A DNA stretch of 64,000 nt from Acidobacteriota bacterium (lineage in GTDB: Bacteria; Acidobacteriota; Thermoanaerobaculia; Multivoradales; Multivoraceae). Position numbers and translations under genes: made by a program. The stretch is taken from NCBI GenBank assembly GCA_029263415.1, contig JAJCXN010000048.1, forward strand, positions 263,169 through 327,168, written 5' to 3'. Under the pieces are notes generated by a model. It worked only from the letters and a program-made list of their open reading frames with translations. It was not told the origin of the DNA and did no database searches. How positions within the stretch are numbered: the stretch's first letter is position 1; every line of letters starts with the position of its first letter. Shown here piece by piece: positions 35,799 to 45,464 of this stretch.

Positions 35799-36097
35799 CG
35801 CACCTCACCTCAATCGGACCGACAACGATGGCAGAGCACTACAGAGCGTGGGTATGAGAAGTCCTGCGACAAACCACGCAGCTTCCTGCGTCACATTACG
35901 TCGCAGACGAGAACAGTGTAGCCAACGCGACGCCCCCTCTGTATGCAACCTTGATCTACTTCGACCTAGACGCGGGGCTGCAAGCGAGCGGCGGGCGCTT
36001 TCAACAGAACCCCTTCACCGCCAGCCGTGTTGACCAGCAGGATGTCGGCGAAGAGGCACTCGGCCGTCCCGAGCCACCGCCTCGCTCGCTCAGGTTG

Positions 36098-36670
36098 CTA
36101 CGAACCAGTCTGGTGCCCCTGATCAATGCGGTCATGGAGACTCTCACTAACGTTGTTCGAGCCCAGCTCTGCGAGAGAGCCAACAGCAATAGCCAGTTGG
36201 TCCGTCTCGGTCAAGCGGTAGCGCAGGTATACCGGACCATCGGGTCCTTGTTCCTCGAACGTCGCAGAAGCAGGAGAGGTGCCGATCAAGGCAAACGTGC
36301 GAGGGCCAGTCTGGTTACGATCTTCGTAGGTCACGTAGTCGTTCTCGAAGTGCTTGAATCGACAAACAACACCATCTTCGGTCTGCTGAATGATGAAGAA
36401 GTAGGAAACCAGCGTTGCCCCCTCGCGAGTCCGGCGCTGCAGGCCGACGACGGTGCCGCCGGCCGGGGGAAGAAACACTTGCTCAACGTACATTCCGTCC
36501 GTGGTTCGCGTCCAATGCCCGGTGAGGAAGTCAAGCTGGCTTAGCTCCAACGACTCTTGTGCTTTGGCAGAAGCAACCACTACGAAGAGTACGCTCAGCA
36601 CACTGAGGGCGCAGGCCCAAAGGCCTCTGAATCTCCGCGGACCTCGACGTTCAGCGCGCCGAGACTTCAA
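36098..36670 (-). CDS. secreted DUF6265-like protein
   Basis: 190 residues with an arginine-rich n-region and signal peptide (ALSVLSVLFVVVASAKA). The body carries the DUF6265 signature LDFLTGHWT, then MYVEQVFLPPAGGTVVGLQR, FFIIQQTEDGVVCRFKHF and LRYRLTETDQLAIAV. The family is exported and of unknown function, predicted to be a small beta-barrel like lipocalins. The start is TTG at 36670, overlapping the stop of the propeller lipoprotein gene by 4 nt (TTGA), so translation is coupled. The C-terminal 25 residues are hydrophilic and less family-like. Confidence 0.72.
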   Translation of the reverse strand: MKSRRAERRGPRRFRGLWACALSVLSVLFVVVASAKAQESLELSQLDFLTGHWTRTTDGMYVEQVFLPPAGGTVVGLQRRTREGATLVSYFFIIQQTEDGVVCRFKHFENDYVTYEDRNQTGPRTFALIGTSPASATFEEQGPDGPVYLRYRLTETDQLAIAVGSLAELGSNNVSESLHDRIDQGHQTGS

Positions 36671-37557
36671 GGTAAGCCCCGAGGGGGTTGGTTGGTCAGT
36701 TGCATTTGATTCGAACCGTCAAGGTCCATCAGGAAAAGCTCTTCGCGCCCTGTTCGCCAAGAGGTAAACAAGATCTTCTTCCCATCGGGCGAGAACGACG
36801 GTGGACAGTCATCCTTTTCACCCATGGTTATCCTCCTCTGGTCGGTACCGTCTGGCTTCATGAGATAGATGTCCATCGCCTCTCCACCGTGATCTCGCGA
36901 TGAGCAAACCGCAAGTAAGTCTCCGCTTGGAGACCAATCGAGCAAGAAGTCCGGATCTGACTTGCGACTAATCCGCTCAGTCGCAAGCGTCTCGAGATCG
37001 AGTCGGTAGATTCCGAGGTACCCCCCAGGCTCTCCGTCGCAGTATGCAAGCTGACTCCCATCGGGAGAGTAAACCGCATGGTCTCCCTGAACTAGCCGCT
37101 GGAGTTCACTGCCGTCAGCGCGCACACGATACAGCTCGCGCACACCCGAGCCTCTGATGCCCGAGTCAAACACAACGTACTTGCTGTCCGGCGACCAGGC
37201 CGAACCGTCAGCGAAGCCCGCTCCTCGCGGCAGCGCCCGTACCCCTTTGCCGTTCACGTCCATCACAAAGATCCGCCTCTCGCCGTCGCGCGCTGAATTG
37301 AACGAGATATGCCGACCATCCGGCGAGTATCGGGGAAGACCGTCGCCACCTGGGCTGTGGGTGAGCCGTAGGAGATCGGTGCCGTCGGAACTCATCGTAA
37401 AGACCTCGAAGTCGCCGTCGACTTCTCGCTCGAAGACGATCCTCGATCCGTCCGGCGACCAACTGCCGTACCTAGATCGGTCGGAACTAGTCGCCGGACT
37501 AGCCGAGGTGCAGGCGAGTGTGAGTAGCAAGAAACTGCCACAGAGTAGCTTCCTCAA
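36667..37557 (-). CDS. TolB-type (PD40) beta-propeller lipoprotein
   Basis: 296 residues. The lipoprotein signal MRKLLCGSFLLLTLAC ends in a lipobox with Cys at position 16. Six PD40 repeats follow, seen as WSPDGSRIVFERE, YSPDGRHISFNS, WSPDSKYVVFDS, YSPDGSQLAYCD, WSPSGDLLAVCS and FSPDGKKILFTS. It is a periplasmic or outer-membrane-anchored propeller, a family that mostly mediates protein contacts. The TTG start at 37557 has AAGGAG seven bases upstream. It leads a coupled two-gene unit with the DUF6265-like gene and follows a winged-helix/propeller regulator of similar repeat type. Confidence 0.85.
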   Translation of the reverse strand: MRKLLCGSFLLLTLACTSASPATSSDRSRYGSWSPDGSRIVFEREVDGDFEVFTMSSDGTDLLRLTHSPGGDGLPRYSPDGRHISFNSARDGERRIFVMDVNGKGVRALPRGAGFADGSAWSPDSKYVVFDSGIRGSGVRELYRVRADGSELQRLVQGDHAVYSPDGSQLAYCDGEPGGYLGIYRLDLETLATERISRKSDPDFLLDWSPSGDLLAVCSSRDHGGEAMDIYLMKPDGTDQRRITMGEKDDCPPSFSPDGKKILFTSWRTGREELFLMDLDGSNQMQLTNQPPRGLP

Positions 37558-37745
37558 AGTGATTCTCCTTGACGATGACGAACGTGGGCGCTCCCTTTCC
37601 CAGGGGAGCTAGAAGGTCGGCCCTGACATTGCCTACAAGAGCTAGACCCTGTCGCTGTCCGCAACCTGACTTATCTTGACCCAAACCGACGCCACCCAAC
37701 AGCGCCCCTGCGTGCAGAGTCGAACGAGCTGGGTAGAGCCCCACA

Positions 37746-39410
37746 TCAGCTTCGAAAAAGGATGACCTCATCGTCGTCTGAGAGATCTCGAACGTAGATA
37801 TTCCTGCCTGCTCCTTCTTTCACGTGGAACATGAGCCGGCGGCCGTCCGGAGACCAGGAGGGCTGGTGAACACTTCGTCCATCGGCCACCAAACTCCGAT
37901 ACTCACCCGTATCGACGTTGAGCAGGTATAGGTCCGTATCTCCTCTTCGATCTTCGCTCTTGAAAACCAAAGTGCCCCCGTCGGGAGACCATCTGGGGTT
38001 ACTTGCGCGTGCGACGCTCGGGGTAACGAGGCGCGTCTCCTGCTTCTCGAGGTCCATCACATAGACGGCCCATCCACCCTCGGCAGACCGATCCGAGCTA
38101 AACGCGATCAGCGCGCCATCCGGAGAAACCGAGGCCTCGAGATTTCTGCTGGCGCTCCGCGTAACACTGCGTGGCTCACCTCCCGACACCTGAATTCGGA
38201 ATAGGTCAATGCCTTCATTTCGGCTTGAAGAGAAGATGAGTTCCTTCCCGTCGGGCATCCACGCAGGCTGAAAGTCTGGTCCGGGGTGGCTGGTTACCCG
38301 TCTAAGATTCTCCCTCTCAACGCCTACCTGGAAGACAAAGACGTCTCTGTTCCCCGCCAGAGCCCCTGAAAAGGCTAGGGCGCTGCCGTCGGGGGACCAT
38401 GTTGGGTCTTCTGGATCACTTAGAGCTGAAGGCAATGGGACAAGTCTAGGTTCACCCTCCTCGGCAACGAAAAGTTGATTCTTACCAAGCCGATCAGAAA
38501 TGAACGCTACCGATCGGCCATCCGGGGACCAACTCGGTTGATAGTCGCTCACACCTGCAAAGGCCAGAACTTCACCGATGGAACCACTGCCCGGTTCTCC
38601 ATTCGGCACTGGCCAGCCAGGCAGCACAGGTCGCGCACCACCCTGAGGCAGCTTCAGCTGATCCGCTAGTCGACTGACTAGGGTCTCAGCCGTCGCCTCC
38701 GCAGTACCGCTGCGCACTTCCCGCCGGGTTGCCCAAAGGTACCGTCCAGTGGCCGAATCTACGGCGCGAACCGCTAGTTGGAGGGCGTCGCCGTTTCGGA
38801 AGAGACTTCCCTCAACGGTTATGTCCCGGGATCTCCTCCGCTCGCCACCGCGTTCCGCTCCCGAGATCAGCCCCGGGCTCCTTGTCGCGAGATCCGTCCT
38901 GATGACCTCGTTGATGAGGCTGGCGAGATCACAGTCGTCGCGACGTGAGCTCATACAACCAAAGTCGTCCACCGCGACGACAGTGTTTTCAGTAGGGCCT
39001 ACAACGCCGCTCCAGGCGACTCCGATAACGATCGCTAAGGTTGTCAGTGCGCACAGAGCGAGCATCACACCACCTGTGGGAGGCGTGCCCCGTCTCATCA
39101 CAACCAACTCGTAACCCAGCCCTCGAGTCGTCTGAATCGTGTCGGTCCCAAGAGCACGGCGAATATTCTTGATCGCCTTGGTCACAACATCGTCAGAGAC
39201 GAAGAGGCCGTCCCAGACCTCCTTGATCAACTCCTCCTTCGAGACCACCTGTCCGGGACGCTTAGCAAGGAACGAAAGTACCTCGAAGGATCTCCTGTCA
39301 AGGACCAGTCGTTGCTTCCCTCGCGACACGGAGCGGTCGGATGGATCGAACCGAAGAGAGAGTCTCGCACCACCGAGTCCTCGAAAACTAAGATGTTTTT
39401 CGCCTCTCAT
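37746..39410 (-). CDS. membrane-anchored winged-helix regulator with PD40 propeller (CadC-like architecture)
   Basis: 554 residues. Residues about 20-105 form an OmpR/PhoB-type winged helix: RSFEVLSFLAKRPGQVVSKE, ELIKEVWDGLFVSDDVVTKA and the wing TIQTTRGLGYELV. One membrane helix (about 113-137, MLALCALTTLAIVIGVAWSG) follows. Then comes a TolB/FlgO-like segment (VVAVDDFGCMS to ATRREVRSGTAEA) and a C-terminal PD40 propeller with WSPDGRSVAF, WSPDGSALAF, WMPDGKELIF, VSPDGALIAF, WSPDGGTLVF and WSPDGRRLMF. This arrangement suits a one-component sensor with the DNA-binding domain inside and the propeller outside the membrane. It is divergent from a second winged-helix gene at 39627 across 216 bp, where the two may regulate each other. 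Confidence 0.88.
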   Translation of the reverse strand: MRGEKHLSFRGLGGARLSLRFDPSDRSVSRGKQRLVLDRRSFEVLSFLAKRPGQVVSKEELIKEVWDGLFVSDDVVTKAIKNIRRALGTDTIQTTRGLGYELVVMRRGTPPTGGVMLALCALTTLAIVIGVAWSGVVGPTENTVVAVDDFGCMSSRRDDCDLASLINEVIRTDLATRSPGLISGAERGGERRRSRDITVEGSLFRNGDALQLAVRAVDSATGRYLWATRREVRSGTAEATAETLVSRLADQLKLPQGGARPVLPGWPVPNGEPGSGSIGEVLAFAGVSDYQPSWSPDGRSVAFISDRLGKNQLFVAEEGEPRLVPLPSALSDPEDPTWSPDGSALAFSGALAGNRDVFVFQVGVERENLRRVTSHPGPDFQPAWMPDGKELIFSSSRNEGIDLFRIQVSGGEPRSVTRSASRNLEASVSPDGALIAFSSDRSAEGGWAVYVMDLEKQETRLVTPSVARASNPRWSPDGGTLVFKSEDRRGDTDLYLLNVDTGEYRSLVADGRSVHQPSWSPDGRRLMFHVKEGAGRNIYVRDLSDDDEVILFRS

Positions 39411-39626
39411 GTATCGAGCTTAGCCTAAGGCTCATGGGCTCGCTGCGGCGCGCCGGTCAGTACTAGTCGCCAGGCCACCCGGTTCCCTCAGTCCATCGTC
39501 CCGGAAAACACGCGGCCACCAATCAGCCCGGCCGAGCCAAACGCCAGCGCTCGGCATAGACGGTAGCAAACGCCAAGTTCAAGCGGACGAACCGGTGCTC
39601 AGCGGGATGCTGGTATAACTGGAACG

Positions 39627-41473
39627 ATGTCGTCGCTCGAATCAACAGACCCACGCACAGTGCATCGATTCGATGCTTTCACCTTCGATCCGCAGAGCGA
39701 AGAACTGTCAAAGGACGGAAAGCTGCTGCCACTTTCGCTCCAACCGTGCCGGATTCTGGGCCTTCTGTTGAGCCGAGCGGGCCATACCGTTTCGCGGGAG
39801 GAAATCCAGAGGCACGTTTGGGGAGACGATCACGTAGCAGCGGAACTCGGCATCAACTCGTGCCTCAAGAAAATCCGATCGCAACTTGGCGACGACCCAC
39901 GTGCGCCCACCTTCGTCATGACGGTACCGCGCCGCGGCTATCGGTTCATTGGGCTCTTGGAGCCAAGCGAAACTGTCGCGAATGGCTCCGAAAATGCTGT
40001 GCCTGGTGGATCACGCAATCTCTTGTTGGTCGCCTCAGTCATCATCGCGACCCTAGCGTTGTGGGCACTGACGCTTCGCGGCGATCCTGATCTGCCGCCG
40101 CCGCTGCCTGCAACGCCCAGTGTCGCGATCGTGCCCTTCACGAACCTTTCGAACAATCAAGAATCTGACTACCTTGCTGCCGGCCTGACCGACGAGACCA
40201 TCGCTCGACTTGCTCGGCTGGACCCCGAACATCTGCGGGTCATCGCAGGCTCCTCCACCGCCGGCTTCAAGCTCTCGGATCAGTCGGTTGGCGATGTTGC
40301 GGCAGCCACCAATGCACAATTCGTGGTAACCGGCAGTTGGCAGACAGACACCGAGCATGCTCGAGCCACCGTCCAACTGGTCGACGGCAAGAGCGGCCTC
40401 GTTCTCGCAACCGAGGTCTACGATGCCATCGACCAACATTCGCTGATCGCACGCGGCCAGTTGGCAGCCAGCATCGCGCAGTGGCTCGCCAAAGAAATAG
40501 TCCCGGACCGCCCACCCTTTTCCTCACCGCAAGATCCGATTGCCCCCGACGTCTACGAGCTGTACCTGCTCGGACTCCACCATCTGCAGAGAGCCACTGC
40601 TGGTGACTACCGACTCGCACGCAATTACTTTCAAAGGGTGACCGAGAAGGAAGCTGGGTACGCGCCGGGCTGGCCGAAAGCGAGCTTTGGCTGCGTTGGT
40701 TCGGCAGTGACGACCCTGACAAAGCAACCCAACGCGCTCGGACCGCAGCAGCGCGCGCAATTGCACTAGACGCAGACAGCGGGGCACCGCACTGGCTGCT
40801 TGGGTACGCCGCCCTGTATATCGATTTCGACTTCAAGGCGGCCGACCATCACTTTTCGGTTGGCATCCAGAAACAGCCAGGGTCGGCCCGCGGGCAGGCC
40901 TGGTATGCCGCGCTGCTGTCAGCGACCGGCCAGCATGACGAGGCGGTGCGCCGAGCACAGCTGGCTCGCCAGCTCGACCCGCTGACCATGGCGACGCGAG
41001 CGGATCTGTGTTGGTTGCTCAACTATGCAGGTCGCTTTGAAGAGGCAGTGACCGCTTGTACCAACGCACTCAATCTCACCCCGGGTCATCTCTGGACAAC
41101 CCTCGGAAAGGTCGAAGCTCTCAGGCACTTGGGCCGAGCCAAGGAAGCCTTGACCAGCTTCTCTTCGGTGGCACCCGAGGGTTCTCAAGGGCCCGTCGCA
41201 TCCACCTGGATGGCCCAGCAAGACCCTGCCGTCGGGCTCAACGACGCATGGTCCTGGCTAAGGTCAGTGGTTTCAGAAGGGAGGCAACCTCTAGCGGCCG
41301 CCTCACTCGCAGCAATCCTCGGTGAGCAAGAGCGAGCCATGCGCTTACTCGAGGTCTCGTGGGACTCGCGATCGATGTTGATCGCGTTTCTTGCCGTTGA
41401 CCCTCGCTTCGAACGGCTCCGGGGCACCCCTCGTTTTGAGTCGTTGCTCTCCCGAATTGGGCTTCGTTCCTGA
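39627..41473 (+). pseudogene. winged-helix/TolB/TPR membrane regulator split by one frameshift
   Basis: Codons from ATG 39627 encode a winged helix (about 12-110: LLLSRAGHTVSREEIQRHVW, wing FVMTVPRRGYRFIG), a membrane helix (LLLVASVIIATLALWAL), a TolB-like domain (VAIVPFTNLSNNQESDYLAA, TGSWQTDTEHARATVQLVDG) and the first TPR. Near 40665 the sense switches frame: the original frame ends at 40769, while the other continues as AGLAESELWLRWFGSDDPDK, HWLLGYAALYIDFDFKAADH and TPRs to ELWL-like repeats ending at 41473. A single one-base indel would restore a full-length protein of about 615 residues. It is therefore either a recent pseudogene, a sequencing error, or two polypeptides. Confidence 0.8.
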
Positions 41474-41662
41474 GCGGTGCTTGAGCAGTTCTTGCACAAC
41501 TCCTGAGTAATTCCGGGACGCTTGCAGCACGATCAGACCTTAGTCATAGAACAGTCACGCGAAGTCACAAACGCTTTCGGTGTTGCTCCGTAGTCGGTTC
41601 CAGCGCGAGCGACCTGCCCGCGCGCAAGCACACTACGACCAACCCCGTCCGGGAGACAATCG

Positions 41663-42514
41663 ATGCTGTTCAAGACCCTATGCGCCCTACTCACCGTCTC
41701 AATCCTCGCAACCCCAACACGGGCCGCTGAAGAGATTCCACCACTCCCAAAGAACCTGCCGGTTCTACTGGCCGGCCACCCAGACGTCACAGGAAGCGGG
41801 CTAAGTCCCTACACCGCTACCTTCTCGATGGGACGCAGCGGAAAGGCCGAGGGGCTCGGTTTCGGTGAGGAGATCAAGGCCGGCGCCAACCAAAGCCGTG
41901 TGTTCGAGTTGGCCACGCGCGACGGAAAGAAGGTGCTTCGCCGCTCCTCTGAGCTTCGCCGAACGGGTGCAGACCAGGTGATTGGGCGTTCCAGCATTGA
42001 CGTCGACCCCGTGACCCTCCTGCCGCTCTACGCCGAGACCGAGCGAGGCGGCAACCTGACCATCTTCACGTACGACTGGACCAAGTTCTTGATCACCAAG
42101 ACCGCGGGCGACACCACCACCGAGATCGCTCTGGATCTTCCAATGCTCGAGGTCGGCGCTCACGACATCTGGGTCGGCGCGCTGCCCCTGAAGGAGGGCT
42201 TCAGCGCACGGCTCGCAGCGGTCTTTGCTGCCACCGGCACCAAGTACTGGGCGGTTCCTAGAGTTGTGGGTTCCGAGGCGGTCGACATCGGTGACGGAAC
42301 GAAGAGAAGCGTGTGGGTCGTCGAACTCGACTGGTGGGGTATGGGCGCTCAAAACACCGCAGAGAACTACACACCAGGCAACGGTAAGAACAACTCAGCA
42401 GGCGCAGGAGGCAAGTACTGGGTGCTGAAGATTCAGGAACCAGGACTGCCTCGCGTAGTTCGTATCCGGACTGAGATCGATGCTGACAACGAGTCAGTGA
42501 TCCAACTCCAGTAG
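41663..42514 (+). CDS. secreted DUF3108-like protein
   Basis: 283 residues with a signal peptide (LFKTLCALLTVSILATPTRA). The middle (TLLPLYAETERGGNLTIFTY and the downstream hydrophobic strands) resembles DUF3108-type exported beta-rich proteins, but the match is by pattern only. The C-terminus is rich in Trp and Gly (VVELDWWGMGAQ, GKYWVLKIQ). GGGAG lies eight bases before the ATG. It has no operon partner: a frameshifted regulator precedes it and a perfect 14-bp hairpin ends it before the convergent PIG-L gene. No cysteine-rich or metal motif was seen. Function unknown. Confidence 0.65.
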   Translation: MLFKTLCALLTVSILATPTRAAEEIPPLPKNLPVLLAGHPDVTGSGLSPYTATFSMGRSGKAEGLGFGEEIKAGANQSRVFELATRDGKKVLRRSSELRRTGADQVIGRSSIDVDPVTLLPLYAETERGGNLTIFTYDWTKFLITKTAGDTTTEIALDLPMLEVGAHDIWVGALPLKEGFSARLAAVFAATGTKYWAVPRVVGSEAVDIGDGTKRSVWVVELDWWGMGAQNTAENYTPGNGKNNSAGAGGKYWVLKIQEPGLPRVVRIRTEIDADNESVIQLQ

Positions 42515-42528
42515 TCGTGCACAAACTG

Positions 42529-42562
42529 CTGCAGTACCTGCTGGCTGTAGCAGGTACTGCAG
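42529..42562. terminator. perfect 14-bp hairpin between convergent genes
   Basis: CTGCAGTACCTGCT (42529-42542), loop GGCTGT, AGCAGGTACTGCAG (42549-42562). It lies 15 bp after the plus-strand stop and 49 bp from the minus-strand stop. Neither side has a long T-run. Position and perfection make a bidirectional terminator likely. Confidence 0.7.
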
Positions 42563-42610
42563 ATTACCCCCGGGCCAGTTACCCCGTCACCCTGGTCTTG
42601 ACGGAGCCCG

Positions 42611-45130
42611 TCAGTCCCCAGTTCCAGAGGCTCTGGCCGACAGCATGTTGACGAACAGTCGATAAGCGCCAGGCACGCCAGCGGGCAGTTCACGGAAGAA
42701 CGAATAACCGGTGTAGATGTAGACGCCCTTACCGTGCTCGGCATAGAGCAGCCCACCAGCAAGATCCGGCTCGCCCGGGTCGTGCGAGGCGATCGGCGCG
42801 GAATAGCGATCGTCCCACTCGTTGGGAAAGTAGAGCCCACGCTCCTGCACCCATCCGTCAAAATCGGCGGCTGTGATGCGGTTCGGTGTCGTCAGCAACG
42901 GATGCTCCGGGAGCAGGAGCGAGACCGGTGCATCCTCAACCGAAACGCGGTCGCGCGAGACCCGAAAGGGGAACGGACCGTAGGTGATCGGCGGCCCCTG
43001 ACGGCGTCTCGAGACGGTGTTGTACTGACCGATCAACGTACCGCCGGCCTCGACATATGCGAGCAGACGATGGTTGTTCTCAAGCACCACTGGCCTGGCG
43101 TTGTACGCGCGAATCCCGAGGACGATCGCGTCATAGCCACTCAGGTCTCCGGAAATGAGATCGTCGTCGGACAGCAAAGCAACGCGGTAGCCGATCTGTC
43201 GCAACGCCTCGGGCACGGCGTCACCGGCTCCATGAACATAGCCGACGAGATCGCCTCGGCGCTCAAGCTCGACACGGACGAGCCGGGCCTCAGACGGTCG
43301 CAATACGGTCTGTACCGGGATGTGCCGGTACTCGATGGTCGTCTTCGAAGAAGAGTAGGAGCCTCCAGAAGAGGTCCTCACCTCGGCCACCAGCGTCCCG
43401 GTGCTCGCATCGCTGGGCGGATGAACCGCGAACGAAACGTCTTGCGAAGGACCACTCGAGCTGACAAGGGGAACCACAATAGGGTCAGCCCTCCAGCCTG
43501 ACGGTAGGCGAAGACTCACTTCTCCTTGGGTCTCGGGTTCGGCTCCGCTGACGCTCACCGTGACCAGCTTCGGACTATCATCCGCGAACACCTCGACGGC
43601 GCTAGCGAGCTTCACGTCAATCTGAGGAACCACCCCGAAGACCCGGTAGCGCTCGCCCTCAACCCGGTCGGTCCAACGGTACAAGAGTGGCAGTGGTACC
43701 TCGATCTCACTGCCCTCGACAACCAGGGTCACTCGCGCCTGCAACGAGTGACTCTCGGGCAGACCGATCTTCGTCGAGTCGGCGACCCTGTACACAGCTC
43801 CGTCCGGCGGCGATTCCAACCAATAGGGCTGCGTTGTTTCGGTCTTCGGTGGGACTACAACCGAGAAGCGTTGCTCCCATGCCTCGTTGTTCGGCAGTGG
43901 AACCGCAAGCTCATGTCGGGCAACTTCGAACGGCAAGCGAGCGGCTGTCAGTTCAACGCTTATCGGTGAACGATTGATGGCCCGCAACCGAAGTTCTACC
44001 GTACCTCCTTCGCTTGCCTCCGGCGTTGCCGCGGTCGCTTCGAGCCAGACACCACAAGCTGAAAGGAGAACTCGGTCGAGTTCAACAATCTTGTGCCGGG
44101 TCCACACCGAGCTCCCGAGCTTCTGCAATTTTGACCTCGCCTCGAGGAGCTTAGGAACAACGAGATGCGGAGTTCGAGGCTCAAACGTGGTGGCAACCTG
44201 GGCAAGCAGCTCACCAACTGCCTCACCGCCAACGCGAGCCCAGCTGGTGTCGACGCCGTCGAAAAGACCATTCACAGCCCTTTCACCTTTGCGGTGCTCA
44301 AGCATATTGGCGCTTGCCCCGCGCGCCCCGGCAGCGCCGAACCCCTGACTCTGGTGCATGCTCCGGCTCTTGGCCGAGACCTCAGTGAACGACTGTCCGA
44401 GCAGAGGACTGTAGGCGCCAATGTCGACAGAAATGCCGTCCTCGGCCGTCTGTCCGCCGCCGAAGAACCGAGCTGCGTCCCAGAGGAGACGCGTAGCTTG
44501 CCAGGGTGCAACAGCACCGTCACCCCGCAGCTGCTCGGGGAACCGTTGCGGGTCGGCTGCCGCGTCGAATGCCTCCGTTGCCAGAACGGCCGATGCTGTG
44601 TGCTGTCCATGCCCACCCCGGCCGTCACCCGGGAAGCGCATCACGATCACGTCGGGTTGGAGCGTACGAATGGCGCGCACCACATCGGCAAGCGCCTCGT
44701 CGCCCCAAACCTGCAGTGTCTCATCGACGCTCTTGGTGTAACCGAAGTCGATCGCGCGGGTGAAGCGTTGCTCTGCGCCGTCGCGGTGGCGGGCCTCCAA
44801 CAACTCCTGAGTGCGGATCAGGCCAAGGAGGTCCCCTAGTTCGGTACCGATCAGATTCTGCCCGCCATCGCCGCGGGTTACCGACAGGTACGTTGTACGC
44901 GCCAGCTGCCCACGAGACAAGAATGCGAGAAGAGACGTGTTCTCGTCGTCAGGGTGTGCAGCGACGTAGAGCACGCTCCCCAGAAACTGAAGCTTCTCGA
45001 TCGCGACGGCTAGGTCACTGGAACTCAGCGTCTCCGGCTCAACAACCGCGAGCGATGTCGTGGAGGTCGCGAACAATGATGCGACCGCGATCGCCAGGAT
45101 TTGTTGAGTTTGCCTCAAGCGTCTTTTCAC
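42611..45130 (-). CDS. secreted PIG-L family deacetylase with C-terminal ThuA/GATase-like domain
   Basis: 839 residues from GTG 45130, chosen for GGAG six bases upstream and the signal peptide (QQILAIAVASLFATSTTSLA). The longer open frame to 45586 would precede the signal. The PIG-L (LmbE) zinc hydrolase domain starts with VLYVAAHPDDENTSLLAFLS (AHPDDE at 58-63), followed by RGDGGQNLIGTELG, RTQELLEARHRDGA and the GDGRGGHGQHTASA metal site. This family removes N-acetyl groups from sugars such as GlcNAc derivatives. Residues about 420-660 look like beta-sandwich domains. The C-terminus (YDAIVLGIRAYNARP, YVEAGGTLIGQYNTV, FPNEWDDRYSAPIA, GVYIYTGYSFFRELPAGVPG) resembles a class I amidotransferase-like or ThuA-like fold. 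Confidence 0.87.
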   Translation of the reverse strand: MKRRLRQTQQILAIAVASLFATSTTSLAVVEPETLSSSDLAVAIEKLQFLGSVLYVAAHPDDENTSLLAFLSRGQLARTTYLSVTRGDGGQNLIGTELGDLLGLIRTQELLEARHRDGAEQRFTRAIDFGYTKSVDETLQVWGDEALADVVRAIRTLQPDVIVMRFPGDGRGGHGQHTASAVLATEAFDAAADPQRFPEQLRGDGAVAPWQATRLLWDAARFFGGGQTAEDGISVDIGAYSPLLGQSFTEVSAKSRSMHQSQGFGAAGARGASANMLEHRKGERAVNGLFDGVDTSWARVGGEAVGELLAQVATTFEPRTPHLVVPKLLEARSKLQKLGSSVWTRHKIVELDRVLLSACGVWLEATAATPEASEGGTVELRLRAINRSPISVELTAARLPFEVARHELAVPLPNNEAWEQRFSVVVPPKTETTQPYWLESPPDGAVYRVADSTKIGLPESHSLQARVTLVVEGSEIEVPLPLLYRWTDRVEGERYRVFGVVPQIDVKLASAVEVFADDSPKLVTVSVSGAEPETQGEVSLRLPSGWRADPIVVPLVSSSGPSQDVSFAVHPPSDASTGTLVAEVRTSSGGSYSSSKTTIEYRHIPVQTVLRPSEARLVRVELERRGDLVGYVHGAGDAVPEALRQIGYRVALLSDDDLISGDLSGYDAIVLGIRAYNARPVVLENNHRLLAYVEAGGTLIGQYNTVSRRRQGPPITYGPFPFRVSRDRVSVEDAPVSLLLPEHPLLTTPNRITAADFDGWVQERGLYFPNEWDDRYSAPIASHDPGEPDLAGGLLYAEHGKGVYIYTGYSFFRELPAGVPGAYRLFVNMLSARASGTGD

Positions 45131-45464
45131 TACTTGCTCCGGCGGCCAAGGGCCCGTTGATGTGAACGCAAATCTACACGACCCAAAGGAGCATCTACGC
45201 AGATGCCTGTCGCGATCTGTCGCGCAAAGAGCGCCCAGCGTGTTGAATACTGCGCGCCGGAATACCCACAAGCACAGCGCGCGGTACGCGCTGGTGGAAC
45301 TGGTTGTTGGAAGATAGCCGGGCTCGAGTGGGCACAGTGGAGCCTTGACTAGAAGTCGCAATCGCGCCAGTTGCGGACCATCTATGAGTTCACTATTGAC
45401 CGCGTATTCCGCCAAACGACCAGCTACTACCGCAGCAACAGACAACACGTCACGCTGGGGAAAC
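45131..45464. promoter_or_regulatory. divergent regulatory region between PIG-L and GT39 genes
   Basis: Both flanking genes start from this 334-bp interval. It holds the inverted repeat GCATCT-ACGC-AGATGC (45191-45206) and a direct repeat CTGTCGCG (45207-45214 and 45217-45224), about 60-95 bases upstream of the PIG-L start. These could be operators. The open frames crossing the interval in both directions are extensions without ribosome binding sites. Confidence 0.35.

Noticed and set aside
35955-36065. Minus-strand frame reading ECLFADILLVNTAGGEGV, possible gene relic
   Set aside because: It is about 35 codons, has no start and no clear similarity to the DGFESG tag; it may be a relic, but cannot be supported.
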